A stretch of DNA of 64,000 nt from Halocalculus aciditolerans (GCF_014647475.1 NZ_BMPG01000004.1:124001-188000); one strand, 5' to 3'; positions 35,396 through 44,175 are shown, counted from the stretch's first letter. Numbers and translations: made by a program. Notes: generated by a model from the letters alone, not told the origin.

Positions 35396-35518
35396 CGACC
35401 CGAGCGACAGCCGGGTCGGTCCCGGGGCGACCCGAGCGGCAGCCGGATCGGTTGACGGGCCTCCGACGCGACGGCCGGATTAGTCGCAGAACACCGATGC
35501 GACGGCCGGAATGGCCGG
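35396..35518 (-). repeat. Four-unit degenerate tandem array, period 31-32 bp
   Basis: Read on the minus strand, units starting CCGGCNG begin at 35509, 35478, 35446 and 35414, spaced 31, 32 and 32 bp. The two distal units share a 23-bp match with two differences (35397-35419 and 35429-35451). The array begins about 36 nt after the stop of the PIN-ATPase gene, in the gene's orientation. Confidence 0.6.
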
Positions 35519-35544
35519 AGGAACGGCGAGAAGGCGCGTGTTGG

Positions 35545-37425
35545 TTACTGCACCGAGACGGTGATCATGTGTTCGCGGTCGATAGCGCGTTCGAGTTCTT
35601 CGGCGATGGCGCTCCCGCGGGAGACCTTGATCTCGCCGCCGCGACCGACGGTCGCGGTGAAGAGGTATTCGCCGTCCGCCTGGACTTCCACTGTTTGGCC
35701 GGGTTCGGCGTTGTCGACGGGGACGATGATGTGCCGCGAGGTGATCTCGGGGGTCGCGATGTCGCCCTCCCGGGCGCTCCCGCCGGCCCCGCTCGAACTC
35801 CCGCCGCGCGACTCGGTCGTCCCGCTACTGGCGTTTCCCGGGTATTCGTCGAGCGTGCGGACGTCGATGCTGACGCCGAGGCGGTTCTCGATGTCGGAGA
35901 TGCGGCCGCCGCCCTTCCCGATGACGTGGCTGATGTCGCTCTCCGAGACGTAGACGATGGCTCTGTTGCCGCCCTGAATCTCGACCTCGACGGGGCCGCG
36001 CGTCGCGGCCTGAATCTCGCGTTCGATCTCGTTCTTCGCGAGCTTGTCGACGCCGGACTCCTGCGTGCCGCCGCTCTCCTCGTCGAGCGGGACGGTGACG
36101 ACCTGGCGGTTGAACGTGTAGATCTCGTAGGCCGGTTTCCCGGTCTCGAAGTCGGCCACCTGGATGACGGGGCGCGCGAGGTCCTCCTCCATGAGGCCCT
36201 CGGGCACCTTCACCTCCGTCTTCACGTCGTAGACCGTCTCGATGTCACCGGCTTCGATATACACCACAGTGTCGACGATCTGCGGAATCATGCCGAGCTC
36301 GACGCGGCCGACGAGGCGCTGGAGCGCGTCGATGGGTCGCGTCGCGTGCACGACGCCGATCATGCCGACGCCGGCGAGTCGCATGTCCGCGAAGACCTCG
36401 AAGTCGTCCGTCTTCCGGACTTCGTCGTAGATGGTGTAGTCCGGGCGGACCATGAGGAGGGAGTCCGCGGTGTTCTCCATGGAGCCGCCGAGTTCCGTGT
36501 ACTGCGTGATGCGCTCGTCGACCTGGAGGTCGCGCGGCTTCTCCATCGTCTTCACGACCTGGTCGTGGCCCGCGAGGAACTCCGCCACCGCCTGTCCGAA
36601 CGTGGATTTCCCCGCGCCCGGCGCGCCGGCGATGAGGACCCCGCGGTCGCGTTCGAGGAGGCGTTCTTCGAGTTCGCCCGCGAACGAGTAGTCGTCCATC
36701 GTCGTCTTCACGACCGGGCGCACGGCCGTGATTTCGTAGCCGTCCGCGAACGGCGGCTCCGCGATGGCGATACGCATATCGCGGACCTGCGCGATGGTCA
36801 TCCCGCGCTCTCTGAGCTCGATGAACGCGTCGTCGTCGCGCTTCGCGACGTCCATGATCTCCGACGCGAACTCCTTCAGCTCCGCCACGGTGAGTTCGGC
36901 GTCACCGACCGGCTCGTAGTGGACGTCGCCGACGCTCCCGCGTTTCGCCATCGGCACGACGCCCTCGCGGAGGTGGACGCTCATCGTCTCGTCGTCGAAG
37001 AACTCCTCGACGGCGAGCGCGCCGCGCTCGCGCTCCCTCGGTTCGAGGTATTCGACGTCGATCTGCTTCGCCTCCGCGACCTCCGCCTGCACGATGTCGC
37101 TCGTCACGAACGTCGCGCCCTCCGCCTGCGCGATGTCGCGGATGAGGGCGTCGATAGCGCCCGCGGCCGCCCGCTCGATGTCCGGCTCGGTCGCGCGCTC
37201 GCCGACGTACCGGAGTTCGATCTCTCCGTCGTCCGCGAGCTCCGCGAGCCGCTGGAGCTCCGAGAGGGCGTCCCAGCCGATCTCTCTCCCACTGTTCGCC
37301 TGCGCCTCGACTTCGCCGACGACGGCTTCCGGAACGATAACCGTGGCCCCGGCGTACTCGCCGCTCTCCACCAGCTCGGAGATGCGGCCGTCGACGACCA
37401 CGCTCGTGTCCGGGACGATCTTCAT
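35545..37425 (-). CDS. PIN domain - ATPase - KH protein
   Basis: 626 residues. The N terminus is a PIN domain (MKIVPDTSVVVDGRI, with acidic residues near 6, 38 and 92). A type II/IV secretion-like ATPase follows with Walker A LIAGAPGAGKSTF near residue 273 and RPDYTIYDEVRKTDDFEVFADMRLAG. A KH domain has HVIGKGGGRISDIE near 506, and a TRAM-like end contains VPVDNAEPGQTVEVQADGEYLFTA. It probably processes RNA; the family is conserved in archaea but not well characterised. Confidence 0.92.
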   Translation of the reverse strand: MKIVPDTSVVVDGRISELVESGEYAGATVIVPEAVVGEVEAQANSGREIGWDALSELQRLAELADDGEIELRYVGERATEPDIERAAAGAIDALIRDIAQAEGATFVTSDIVQAEVAEAKQIDVEYLEPRERERGALAVEEFFDDETMSVHLREGVVPMAKRGSVGDVHYEPVGDAELTVAELKEFASEIMDVAKRDDDAFIELRERGMTIAQVRDMRIAIAEPPFADGYEITAVRPVVKTTMDDYSFAGELEERLLERDRGVLIAGAPGAGKSTFGQAVAEFLAGHDQVVKTMEKPRDLQVDERITQYTELGGSMENTADSLLMVRPDYTIYDEVRKTDDFEVFADMRLAGVGMIGVVHATRPIDALQRLVGRVELGMIPQIVDTVVYIEAGDIETVYDVKTEVKVPEGLMEEDLARPVIQVADFETGKPAYEIYTFNRQVVTVPLDEESGGTQESGVDKLAKNEIEREIQAATRGPVEVEIQGGNRAIVYVSESDISHVIGKGGGRISDIENRLGVSIDVRTLDEYPGNASSGTTESRGGSSSGAGGSAREGDIATPEITSRHIIVPVDNAEPGQTVEVQADGEYLFTATVGRGGEIKVSRGSAIAEELERAIDREHMITVSVQ

Positions 37426-37536
37426 ACGTCCGCCCTAACGGCGGGGCACGCAAAAGGCTACCTTCTTCAGCGAGCCGTGGCGTCTCTCGGTCGGTTCGAC
37501 CGAACCCGTATCCGATATTCCGCCGTATCTGTTCGT

Positions 37537-37743
37537 ATGAGCACTGGGCGTGAGATTCGGCTCGTCGAGGAGGACGACGGGTGGTGGTCCGCAATCGACG
37601 AGGCAGCCGGGGTCGCCAGTCAGGGGGAGACCCGCCGGGAGGCGCTCGCGGATCTCGACGAGGCCGTCGCGGTGACCGAAGACGCTCGCACGGACGACAC
37701 GCCGGCTCCGGAGCCGGACGCCCCGTGGTTCGACGACGAGTAA
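37537..37743 (+). CDS. hicB: HicB-like antitoxin
   Basis: 68 residues. A HicB half-RNase H-like fold: REIRLVEEDDGWWSAIDEAAGVASQGETRREALADLDEAV, where WxAxxxxxGVASQGxTxxEA is the family pattern. The tail is Asp/Pro-rich (DTPAPEPDAPWFDDE), which may neutralise the toxin. Its stop is followed directly by the hicA ATG, so the pair is one transcript with the antitoxin first. Confidence 0.88.
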   Translation: MSTGREIRLVEEDDGWWSAIDEAAGVASQGETRREALADLDEAVAVTEDARTDDTPAPEPDAPWFDDE

Positions 37744-37989
37744 ATGGTTTCGCGTGATGTCTCTGGGCGAGACATCGTCGCAGTTCTCCAGGCGTTCGGC
37801 TACCGTCACGACCGGACCCGTGGTGACCACGCAGTCTTGAAGTACACGCACCCGGAGACGGGTGAGAAGCGGACAGTGACTGTTCCGCCCCACGACCGCG
37901 TCCGTATCGGGACGCTGCAGGGCATCGCCGAGCAGTGCGGCGCGAACGATTTCCGGGAGTGGTGCCGGTGGATCGACGAACACCGCTGA
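37744..37989 (+). CDS. hicA: HicA-like mRNA interferase toxin
   Basis: 81 residues, a dsRBD-like fold. SGRDIVAVLQAFGYRHDRTRGDHAVLKY contains the conserved Gly-Asp-His motif with the catalytic His near residue 29, and VTVPPHDRVRIGTLQGIAEQCG is the C-terminal block. It should cleave mRNA when free. It abuts hicB with no spacing. Both sit between the PIN-ATPase and an ABC exporter, with no transposase nearby. Confidence 0.88.
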   Translation: MVSRDVSGRDIVAVLQAFGYRHDRTRGDHAVLKYTHPETGEKRTVTVPPHDRVRIGTLQGIAEQCGANDFREWCRWIDEHR

Positions 37990-38007
37990 GCGGGACCGAC
38001 AGCCGAG

Positions 38008-39954
38008 TCAGTCCTGCGTCGGAGTCGTTTCTTCGTCGTCGGCGTCGTAGTCGTCGACGTCGACCTGGCTCGTGCGTTCGGTGGCGCGCTCGATGAACTC
38101 CTCGGGGAGTTCGTCGATTTCGCCCGCTTGGACGCCCCAGAGGTTCGCGTAGAGGCCGTCCTCGGCGAGGAGGGCTTCGTGGCTGCCGTGCTCGACGATG
38201 CGGCCGTCCTCTAACACGACGATCTGGTCGGCGTCCTTGATCGTGGAGAGGCGGTGGGCGATGGAGAAGGTGGTGCGGTTCTCCGTGAGTTCGTCGAGGC
38301 TGCGCTGGATGAGCATCTCCGTCTCGGTGTCGACGTCGCTCGTCGCCTCGTCGAGGATGAGGATGTCGGGGTCTTTCAGGATGGCGCGCGCGATGTCGAT
38401 GCGCTGGCGCTGCCCGCCCGAGAGTTTCACCCCTCTCTCGCCGACCATCGTGTCGTAGCCGTCCGGGAGGTTCGTGATGAACTCGTGGGCTTCCGCGGCC
38501 TTCGCCGCCTCGACGATGTCCTCCTTCTCCGCGTCGAACGTCCCGTACCGGATGTTGTCCTCGACGGTGCCGTAGAAGAGGAAGGTGTCCTGACTCACGT
38601 AGCCGACGGCCTGCCGGAGGCTCGGCAGCGTCACGTTCCGGATGTCCTGCCCGTCGATGCGGATGTCGCCCTCGTCGGGGTCGTACATCCGCAAGAGGAG
38701 CTTCAACACCGTCGACTTCCCCGCGCCCGTCGGGCCGACGAGCGCGAGCGTGTCCCCGCCCGGCACCTCGAAGGAGACGTCCTCGATGATGGCCTCGTCG
38801 TCGTACCCGAACGTGACGTCGTCGTAGACGACTTTGCCGTCTTCGACGTCGAGTTCCTGCGCGTTCGGGTCCTCGACGATTCGGGAGGGCTGGTCCATCA
38901 GTCCGAAGATGCGCTCGCTCGACGCCCGCGCCCGCTGATACATGTTGATGATCTGCCCGAACTGCGCCATCGGCCAGATGAACTGCTGGCTGAGCTGGAT
39001 GAAGATGACGAAATCCCCGATGGAGAGCGAGCCCGCGAGGCCGAACGGTCCGCCGAAGACCGCCCAGTAACCGCCGACGAAGAAGGTGAGGACGAAGCCG
39101 ACGCCGGAGATGATGCGGAGCGCCGGGAAGAAGCGGATGCGAATCCGAATCGCCCCCCAGTTCGCGTCGAAGTAGCCCTGGCTCACGTCCTCGACGCGCT
39201 CGCCCTCGAAGTCCTCCGTGTTCGAGGTCTTGATGACCTGGATGCCGCCGAGGTTGTTCTCCAGCCGCGAGTTCATCTGCCCCACGGAGGAGCGGACGTC
39301 CTGGTACTCCGGCTGGATGTTCTTCACGAACCGGTAGGTGAACCAGGCGATGACGGGGACGGGAAGCATCGTGATGATGGCGAGCTTCCAGTTGATGGTG
39401 AAGAGGACGACGGCGACGGCGAGCACCATCACGCTGAGCCGGAACGCCGAGTTCATCCCGTCGTTCAGGAAGCGCTCCAGGCGATTCACGTCGTTCGAGA
39501 GGATGGACATCATCTCGCCCGTCTGCTTCGACGCGAAGAAATCCATGTTCAGCCGCTGCATCTTGTCGTACGTGTCCGTCCGCACCGCGTGCTGGATGTG
39601 CTGGCTGAACGAGTTCCACCCCCAGTTCCGCAGCCAGTGGAAGCCCGCGCCGACGAGGAACGCACCGGCGATGACCACGGCGGCGACGACGAGTTCACCC
39701 TGCCGCGTCGCCGGCTGGACGGACGCCGGGAGGAACCCGAAGAACGTCCCATCCTGATTGAGGATTGTGTCGATGGCGTACCCGAGCATCAACATCGGTA
39801 CGAGGTCCAAGACCCGCGCGAAGATGCTCGCGAGAACACCGGTCGCGAACGCTTTCTTGTTGTCGGACCCGTATTCGAGGAACAGCCGCTTCATGGCCTG
39901 TCCGGACTCCTCCCGGACGTCCTCGAAGGGGTCGTCGTCAGACCCGAAACTCAT
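38008..39954 (-). CDS. ABC exporter (fused permease-ATPase)
   Basis: 648 residues. Six membrane spans lie in residues 35-330 (YAIDTILNQ, VVAAVVIAGAFLVGAGFHW, LSVMVLAVAVVLFTI, FALTFFVGG-like). The ATPase domain has Walker A VGPTGAGKSTVLKLL near 408, signature LSGGQRQRIDIARAI, Walker B ILILDEATSDVDTETE and H-loop AHRLSTI. A half-transporter that should dimerise, of the MsbA/BmrA type. The long acidic C-terminal tail (DVDDYDADDEETTP) is typical for halophiles. The substrate is unknown. Confidence 0.93.
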   Translation of the reverse strand: MSFGSDDDPFEDVREESGQAMKRLFLEYGSDNKKAFATGVLASIFARVLDLVPMLMLGYAIDTILNQDGTFFGFLPASVQPATRQGELVVAAVVIAGAFLVGAGFHWLRNWGWNSFSQHIQHAVRTDTYDKMQRLNMDFFASKQTGEMMSILSNDVNRLERFLNDGMNSAFRLSVMVLAVAVVLFTINWKLAIITMLPVPVIAWFTYRFVKNIQPEYQDVRSSVGQMNSRLENNLGGIQVIKTSNTEDFEGERVEDVSQGYFDANWGAIRIRIRFFPALRIISGVGFVLTFFVGGYWAVFGGPFGLAGSLSIGDFVIFIQLSQQFIWPMAQFGQIINMYQRARASSERIFGLMDQPSRIVEDPNAQELDVEDGKVVYDDVTFGYDDEAIIEDVSFEVPGGDTLALVGPTGAGKSTVLKLLLRMYDPDEGDIRIDGQDIRNVTLPSLRQAVGYVSQDTFLFYGTVEDNIRYGTFDAEKEDIVEAAKAAEAHEFITNLPDGYDTMVGERGVKLSGGQRQRIDIARAILKDPDILILDEATSDVDTETEMLIQRSLDELTENRTTFSIAHRLSTIKDADQIVVLEDGRIVEHGSHEALLAEDGLYANLWGVQAGEIDELPEEFIERATERTSQVDVDDYDADDEETTPTQD

Positions 39955-40007
39955 ACGCTAGGCGATTGACAGCCTGTAACAAAAGGATTCCTACGTTTCG
40001 AAACATG

Positions 40008-40484
40008 CTAGCGCGGGCCGTAGATGGCCGTCACGCGGTCGCCGGCGTCGACGCCGCGCGCCGACGCCCACCCCCGAGGCACCTCCAACACCCACTTCGC
40101 CCGCCCGCGGTACTTCTCGTACGGCGGTTCTTCGGTCGCCGCGTGATGGATGACCGTAATCCGGCCGTCAGCGCCCACGAAGACGATGTCCAGCGGGTAG
40201 TTCACGTCCCGCATCACGAACGCCCGCGACGCCTCCTCCTCGAACACGAACCACATCCCCGACCCGTTTTCGAGCGACGCCGTGTTCGACAGCCCGCGAT
40301 ACCGCTCCTGCGGCGTATCCGCCACGCGCGCCGACACCACGCCGAGCGTCGTCCCGTTCGCGTCGCTCACCGTCACCGTCGCGTTCTCGGCGTCGCCGCC
40401 GAACCCTCCGCCAACCCACCAGACACCGACCGCCACGAGCGCACACCCCACGACGACCGCGACGACTCCGGAACGGGAACGCAT
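40008..40484 (-). CDS. DUF192 exported protein
   Basis: 158 residues from the ATG (a GTG one codon earlier is an alternative). An N-terminal membrane anchor (SGVVAVVVGCALVAVGVWWVGG) is followed by the DUF192 domain: VRVADTPQERYRGLSNTASLENGSGMWFVFEE, AFVMRDVNYPLDIVFVGADGRI and EPPYEKYRGRAKWVLEVPRGWA. Family members are often membrane-anchored and their role is unknown. It lies beside a tRNA gene and is convergent with nothing. Confidence 0.9.
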   Translation of the reverse strand: MRSRSGVVAVVVGCALVAVGVWWVGGGFGGDAENATVTVSDANGTTLGVVSARVADTPQERYRGLSNTASLENGSGMWFVFEEEASRAFVMRDVNYPLDIVFVGADGRITVIHHAATEEPPYEKYRGRAKWVLEVPRGWASARGVDAGDRVTAIYGPR

Positions 40485-40547
40485 CACTCCTACCCACTCA
40501 CGCGAACGGTAAACGTTTTCCCGAGCGCGCGGCGAGGTAGAGGTACT

Positions 40548-40620
40548 GGGTCCGTGGTCTAGTGGTTATGACGCTTCCCTTACAAGGAAGAGGTCGGTGG
40601 TTCAAATCCGCCCGGACCCA
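40548..40620 (+). tRNA. tRNA-Val (UAC)
   Basis: 73 nt. The acceptor stem GGGTCCG pairs with CGGACCC and the discriminator is A. The anticodon arm is CTTCC-CTTACAA-GGAAG with anticodon TAC. The T arm is GGTGG-TTCAAAT-CCGCC. CCA is not encoded. There is no intron. A second copy of the last 24 nt lies 98 bp downstream. Confidence 0.95.
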
Positions 40621-40650
40621 TCCTGCGACGAACGAACGTGAGGAGCGGAT

Positions 40651-40718
40651 GGTCCGCGGATTTGAAGCAGGGAGTGGAGCGAAGCGGAACGACCGTGGTT
40701 CAAATCCGCCCGGACCCA
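40651..40718 (+). repeat. tRNA-Val 3'-end copy within an inverted repeat
   Basis: 40695-40718 is a perfect 24-bp copy of the tRNA-Val 3' end (40597-40620). Its TTCAAATCCGCCCGGACC (40699-40716) also pairs with GGTCCGCGGATTTGAA at 40651-40666, leaving a 2-nt bulge. It may be the far attachment site of a lost integrated element. Confidence 0.65.
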
Positions 40719-40897
40719 TGAGCATTTTCGACGAGCGAAGCGAGGAGAAAACGCGCAATGGAGGACGGATTTGAACTCGGGAGCGACTTCGCCGCGACCA
40801 AAGTTCACATCCGCCCAATCCACTTCTGACGAACTGCGTCGACGGCCAGAGAGAGTATCGAGAAGGTCGGAGGTAGTGCGTCGGTGAGCGGGCGGCG

Positions 40898-41101
40898 TCA
40901 GGCGTCGTCGCCGGCGGACCGCTGGAGGAAGAGCCAGAGGAGGATGCAGAGGCCTTCGAGGCGGGCGGCGGCGTAGACCCAAGAGCGGAGTTCGACGTCT
41001 TGGCCGCCTTTCGCGGCGAGGCGCATCCAGAAGTCGACGAGTTTCTTCGGGCGGAGCAGTTCGAGGACGCCGATGGCGAGCAGGGCGGATCGGAGTACCA
41101 T
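40898..41101 (-). CDS. 67-residue membrane-associated protein
   Basis: Short protein: MVLRSALLAIGVLELLRPKKLVDFWMRLA, then ARLEGLCILLWLFLQR near the C terminus. Two weak hydrophobic segments flank a basic/polar middle. The family is common in haloarchaea as an unnamed protein. The ATG is preceded by an AACTTTGC TATA-like word about 28 nt away. Function is unknown. Confidence 0.6.
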   Translation of the reverse strand: MVLRSALLAIGVLELLRPKKLVDFWMRLAAKGGQDVELRSWVYAAARLEGLCILLWLFLQRSAGDDA

Positions 41102-41215
41102 ACGCGTGATTAGGTCCGCGGCGCGCAAAGTTGTACCGACGGATGCGACGACCTCCCTGCCGCCCGCGGGGATTCGAAATCCTTTTTCCCTTCCTCCGCG
41201 TCGGTTCGGATGCAC

Positions 41216-41289
41216 GCCGCCTTAGCTCAGACTGGGAGAGCACTCGACTGAAGATCGAGCTGTCCCCGGTTCAAATCCGGGAGGCGGCA
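41216..41289 (+). tRNA. tRNA-Phe (GAA)
   Basis: 74 nt. The acceptor GCCGCCT pairs with AGGCGGC, discriminator A. The D arm is GCTC...GAGC. The anticodon arm is CTCGA-CTGAAGA-TCGAG with anticodon GAA. The T arm is CCCGG-TTCAAAT-CCGGG. Its 3' end is the left attachment site of the integrated element, and the gene remains intact. Confidence 0.96.
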
Positions 41290-41290
41290 T
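41268..41290 (+). repeat. attL of the integrated element
   Basis: GGTTCAAATCCGGGAGGCGG plus CAT (23 bp) covers the T loop to the 3' end of tRNA-Phe and is repeated exactly at 46374-46396. Confidence 0.9.
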
Positions 41291-41646
41291 CCTGCTACCG
41301 GTCGATTGATGACCGAGAGATGTGACGCCGTCCTGCGATTCGGATTCGCCTCGTGCGAAGGCAACCGGTCACTGGACGCACCCCGTCACTTCCGGCGTTC
41401 TGCAATTACCGAAACGTATCGGGGAACCTAGAGTCTTTCGGCCCGAAGTCGCGTACTGCTGTAAATCGAGGGCACAAGCCTTGAGCGGCGTGTTTTCTTT
41501 TTAAGAGCGCGACGAACTCGCTCCACAGAGGGAGGCCACCCCGACTCCGAAAATATGCCTGCTCTGAAACCAGACATATGCGCTCGCTGGTCAGTGAGAG
41601 ACTTCACCGAGTGCGCCTCGCATCTCGGAAACAACCTAGTGGAACT
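41291..41646. other. Left end of the element, no gene
   Basis: About 450 bp separate attL from the first element gene. The stretch before repeat copy A shows no supported gene on either strand. It includes TTTTCTTTTTAAGAGCG near 41489, a possible promoter or terminator. Confidence 0.4.
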
Positions 41647-41706
41647 CGCCCGATTGTCATAGGATTGTATGGAGGGGTAGGAGACAGCGGAATAGCACAG
41701 GTGGGG
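41647..41706 (+). repeat. Bipartite element repeat, copy A
   Basis: Half 1 at 41647-41676 (begins CGCCCGATTGTCATAGGATT), then half 2 at 41683-41706 (GACAGCGGAATAGCACAGGT plus GGGG). It lies 38 bp before the AT-rich gene. Half 1 is 29/30 identical to copy B and its first 25 bp are identical to copy C. Confidence 0.85.
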
Positions 41707-41743
41707 GAAAGTAACTTGATGGTCACTCTACTTGGACTGAACA

Positions 41744-43072
41744 ATGGCAGGGTGGTTGTCAAATCAAAGGGGAATATGGCTTGTAAGAATTGCAATGGCC
41801 AACTCGATTGTTTCATTTACATCCTTACAACTATTCAATGAATTTTCTAATAACGCCCAATCATCAATCACATTTAGTTTATTGACTGGTGTTATATCTG
41901 GATCTATATTAATTATCTTTGTTTGGTCTATACTCCCTCAAGACGGACCACCATTCAAAAAGCCCGAAAACGAAGTAGATTTTCACACACCTCAAGAGAC
42001 GTGGATGGGTAGCGAACTAATGGTTGATTTAGGATTCTATTATATTTCTTGGTATTTTACAGTTCCATTTTTTGCGGCCTTTGGTGCAGTTACATTCTCA
42101 ATTTTTACCATTGGGTGGCTTGGACCGGTTCTCGGTGCTGTAATTGGAGGAGTGATTGCGGATTACCGTATTTGGAATTTCAAAATACCAAAATTATTTC
42201 CTGACGAATTTCTTGATGAATATGAAGGAGAAATATCATCACCACTAAAACGAATGAGAAATGCAGTAATATCTATCATTATCGGTATAGCGGTCTCTAT
42301 CGTAGCCGGCGAATTAACAAAAAGCGGATTTAGTGCGACAATTAATAAGATTCTTGAATCATCAAATGAAATATCGTTTGATCCGTCACTGTTTGGCGTG
42401 ATTTTCTTGACTACATCTGTATTTATTGGGGGAATTGCGCTCGGTACAATCGCTGGTTATCTGCTTGCAGTATTGTTGACAGATTTGTATAAAGAAGGGT
42501 TCGCGCCTCATCCAATTCAGGGAACCTCCTTGGCTAATGTTGCTAAATATTATGACATAAAATTAGTAAAGGCTTGGTTCTTATATTACATAGTATGTTT
42601 ATGTAACCATATGTTTGATAATGAGGATATGATTAAATCAAAGCAGAATCATATAAGAGGATTAACAGTAAAATTAATTTCGATAATAGTCGTTCCTTTG
42701 GTTTCTTTTGGGATTATAACATTTTATTTCAGTGAATATTATATCTTCAACCCATTTCTTATTGAAGCGATTCTAAAACCTCTAAATCCATTACCATCTT
42801 TCTTGATAGGTTTGTTTATGTGGGCTGCATTACTAATACCTGTGTTGATTTATCAAGCCAATTCGTTTATGTGGCCGGGACTTAAGATAGGAGAGAAGTT
42901 CTTGTCTATAAAAATCACTTTGTTCGTATCATTAGTTTATACCTTCATTTTTCCGTTCCCAGCATTTGCATCACTTATAATAATGTATATATTATTTAAA
43001 ATACATACGTTAGATGAGGAGGTTGAGTTTAGGTTGGTTCTCAATATGAATTGGAAAGAAATGCCCTTGTGA
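41744..43072 (+). CDS. AT-rich unknown polytopic membrane protein
   Basis: 442 residues with nine or ten hydrophobic segments, roughly at 41-64, 98-121, 122-139, 174-190, 215-245, 277-289, 308-329, 351-370 and 390-420. A soluble, charged loop lies at 141-172 (YRIWNFKIPKLFPDEFLDEY). Base composition (about 35% GC by eye) and use of ATA, TTA and AGA codons are unlike anything else in the window, so recent transfer from a low-GC source is likely. No transporter or enzyme motif is recognised. It is flanked by direct copies A and B of the bipartite repeat, like a cassette. Confidence 0.85.
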   Translation: MAGWLSNQRGIWLVRIAMANSIVSFTSLQLFNEFSNNAQSSITFSLLTGVISGSILIIFVWSILPQDGPPFKKPENEVDFHTPQETWMGSELMVDLGFYYISWYFTVPFFAAFGAVTFSIFTIGWLGPVLGAVIGGVIADYRIWNFKIPKLFPDEFLDEYEGEISSPLKRMRNAVISIIIGIAVSIVAGELTKSGFSATINKILESSNEISFDPSLFGVIFLTTSVFIGGIALGTIAGYLLAVLLTDLYKEGFAPHPIQGTSLANVAKYYDIKLVKAWFLYYIVCLCNHMFDNEDMIKSKQNHIRGLTVKLISIIVVPLVSFGIITFYFSEYYIFNPFLIEAILKPLNPLPSFLIGLFMWAALLIPVLIYQANSFMWPGLKIGEKFLSIKITLFVSLVYTFIFPFPAFASLIIMYILFKIHTLDEEVEFRLVLNMNWKEMPL

Positions 43073-43095
43073 AACTTTCCAACCGGACAATTGAG

Positions 43096-43201
43096 CGCCC
43101 GATTGTCATAGGATTATATGGAGGGATTGGACAAGTGATGCCGTATATAGAAAACACCTCGTGTACCTCGGCCGATGACCGACGGGATAACACAGGTGGG
43201 G
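43096..43201 (+). repeat. Bipartite element repeat, copy B
   Basis: Half 1 at 43096-43125 (one difference from copy A) and half 2 at 43181-43201 (GACGGGATAACACAGGTGGGG), with a 55-bp spacer containing TATATAGAAAACACC. It starts 24 bp after the AT-rich gene and ends 27 bp before the 3' end of the primase gene. Confidence 0.85.
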
Positions 43202-43227
43202 TGTGAAGTGAATACACCCTCGAACAC

Positions 43228-44175
43228 CTACACTTTCTCGACGTACCCTCCTCCGAAGGTGTCGCTGTTGGTTCGGCAGACCTTCCGTATGGTCATCTCC
43301 CCATACGTGGCTCCGTCAGAAGAGTGTACCTCATCCCACTTCTGTCGCATCCGCCCAGAGGCTCGGAAACACTCGTCCATCAACTGCTGGTCACCCTTGC
43401 ACCAGTAGTAGAGTTGCTTCACGAAGGCCATATCTGCCTCCGATGCAGACGGTCGCCCTTCATCGCTCCCTTGCCACAGTCGAAGTACCTCTTGGTCGAC
43501 GTCCCACTCGCTGTGCTTGACGCAGGCTCGGATGGTTCGCCGTACCTGCTCGGGAGTCGCATCCGTCTCCTCTCCGTCGAACTCCTGTTCACTCACAGGC
43601 TTCTGCTGGCTCGTGAAGGAGAACTTCTGGCATTCGGGGAGATAGTCGCCCTGCACCTCTCCGACGACTGTGGGCCTGCTCTCGACCGAGGTGGAGCCGT
43701 CGTACACGTCTCCCGTGAGGACGAAGTACTGCCCATCGTCGTACACTTCGAGGTGTCCTGCCTCGGATAAGTTGCCTCGATGCTTGTGGTCATCCGAGTG
43801 GTCACCTTCTGCGATGACGTGTAGCCCTGCCCCTGAACTCGATACCTCGGTGTAGGAGTCGAGCAGTCGCACGATTCCGAGTGCCTCGCTAGTAAACTCG
43901 CCGTCTACCTTCACATCATCGAGGTCGAAGCCGATGAAGGGACCACTCTCGGTGAAGACGAAGGCTACCTCTCCACCGAGTTGCTCGGCCTTGTCTCGCG
44001 CCTCGGTGAAGGTGAGCAGATTCACCAACTTCTGCCACCCCTTCGACGGAGCGACCGGCTTCTTGTCCTGTGTCACGAGCCACTGGTCGTGGTCTTTCAG
44101 CCGACTGGGGAAACGGTCACCACAACCTGTGTTATCCTCGCTGTCCTGCTGGAAGGTGAAGTCGAAGCGACTCAT
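43228..44175 (-). CDS. Archaeo-eukaryotic type primase-polymerase (PrimPol)
   Basis: 315 residues. The AEP core is visible: motif 1 FIGFDLDDV (residues 80-88, catalytic acids), motif 2 SSSGAGLHV (His 119) and motif 3 region VYDDGQYFVLTGD near 144-156. The C-terminal part (LRLWQGSDEGRPSASEADMAFVKQL, then CFRASGRMRQKWDE) matches the helix bundle found in NrS-1-like and plasmid PrimPols. There is no helicase domain. It should prime or copy the element's DNA. Its ATG overlaps the upstream gene's stop by 4 bp. Confidence 0.85.
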   Translation of the reverse strand: MSRFDFTFQQDSEDNTGCGDRFPSRLKDHDQWLVTQDKKPVAPSKGWQKLVNLLTFTEARDKAEQLGGEVAFVFTESGPFIGFDLDDVKVDGEFTSEALGIVRLLDSYTEVSSSGAGLHVIAEGDHSDDHKHRGNLSEAGHLEVYDDGQYFVLTGDVYDGSTSVESRPTVVGEVQGDYLPECQKFSFTSQQKPVSEQEFDGEETDATPEQVRRTIRACVKHSEWDVDQEVLRLWQGSDEGRPSASEADMAFVKQLYYWCKGDQQLMDECFRASGRMRQKWDEVHSSDGATYGEMTIRKVCRTNSDTFGGGYVEKV

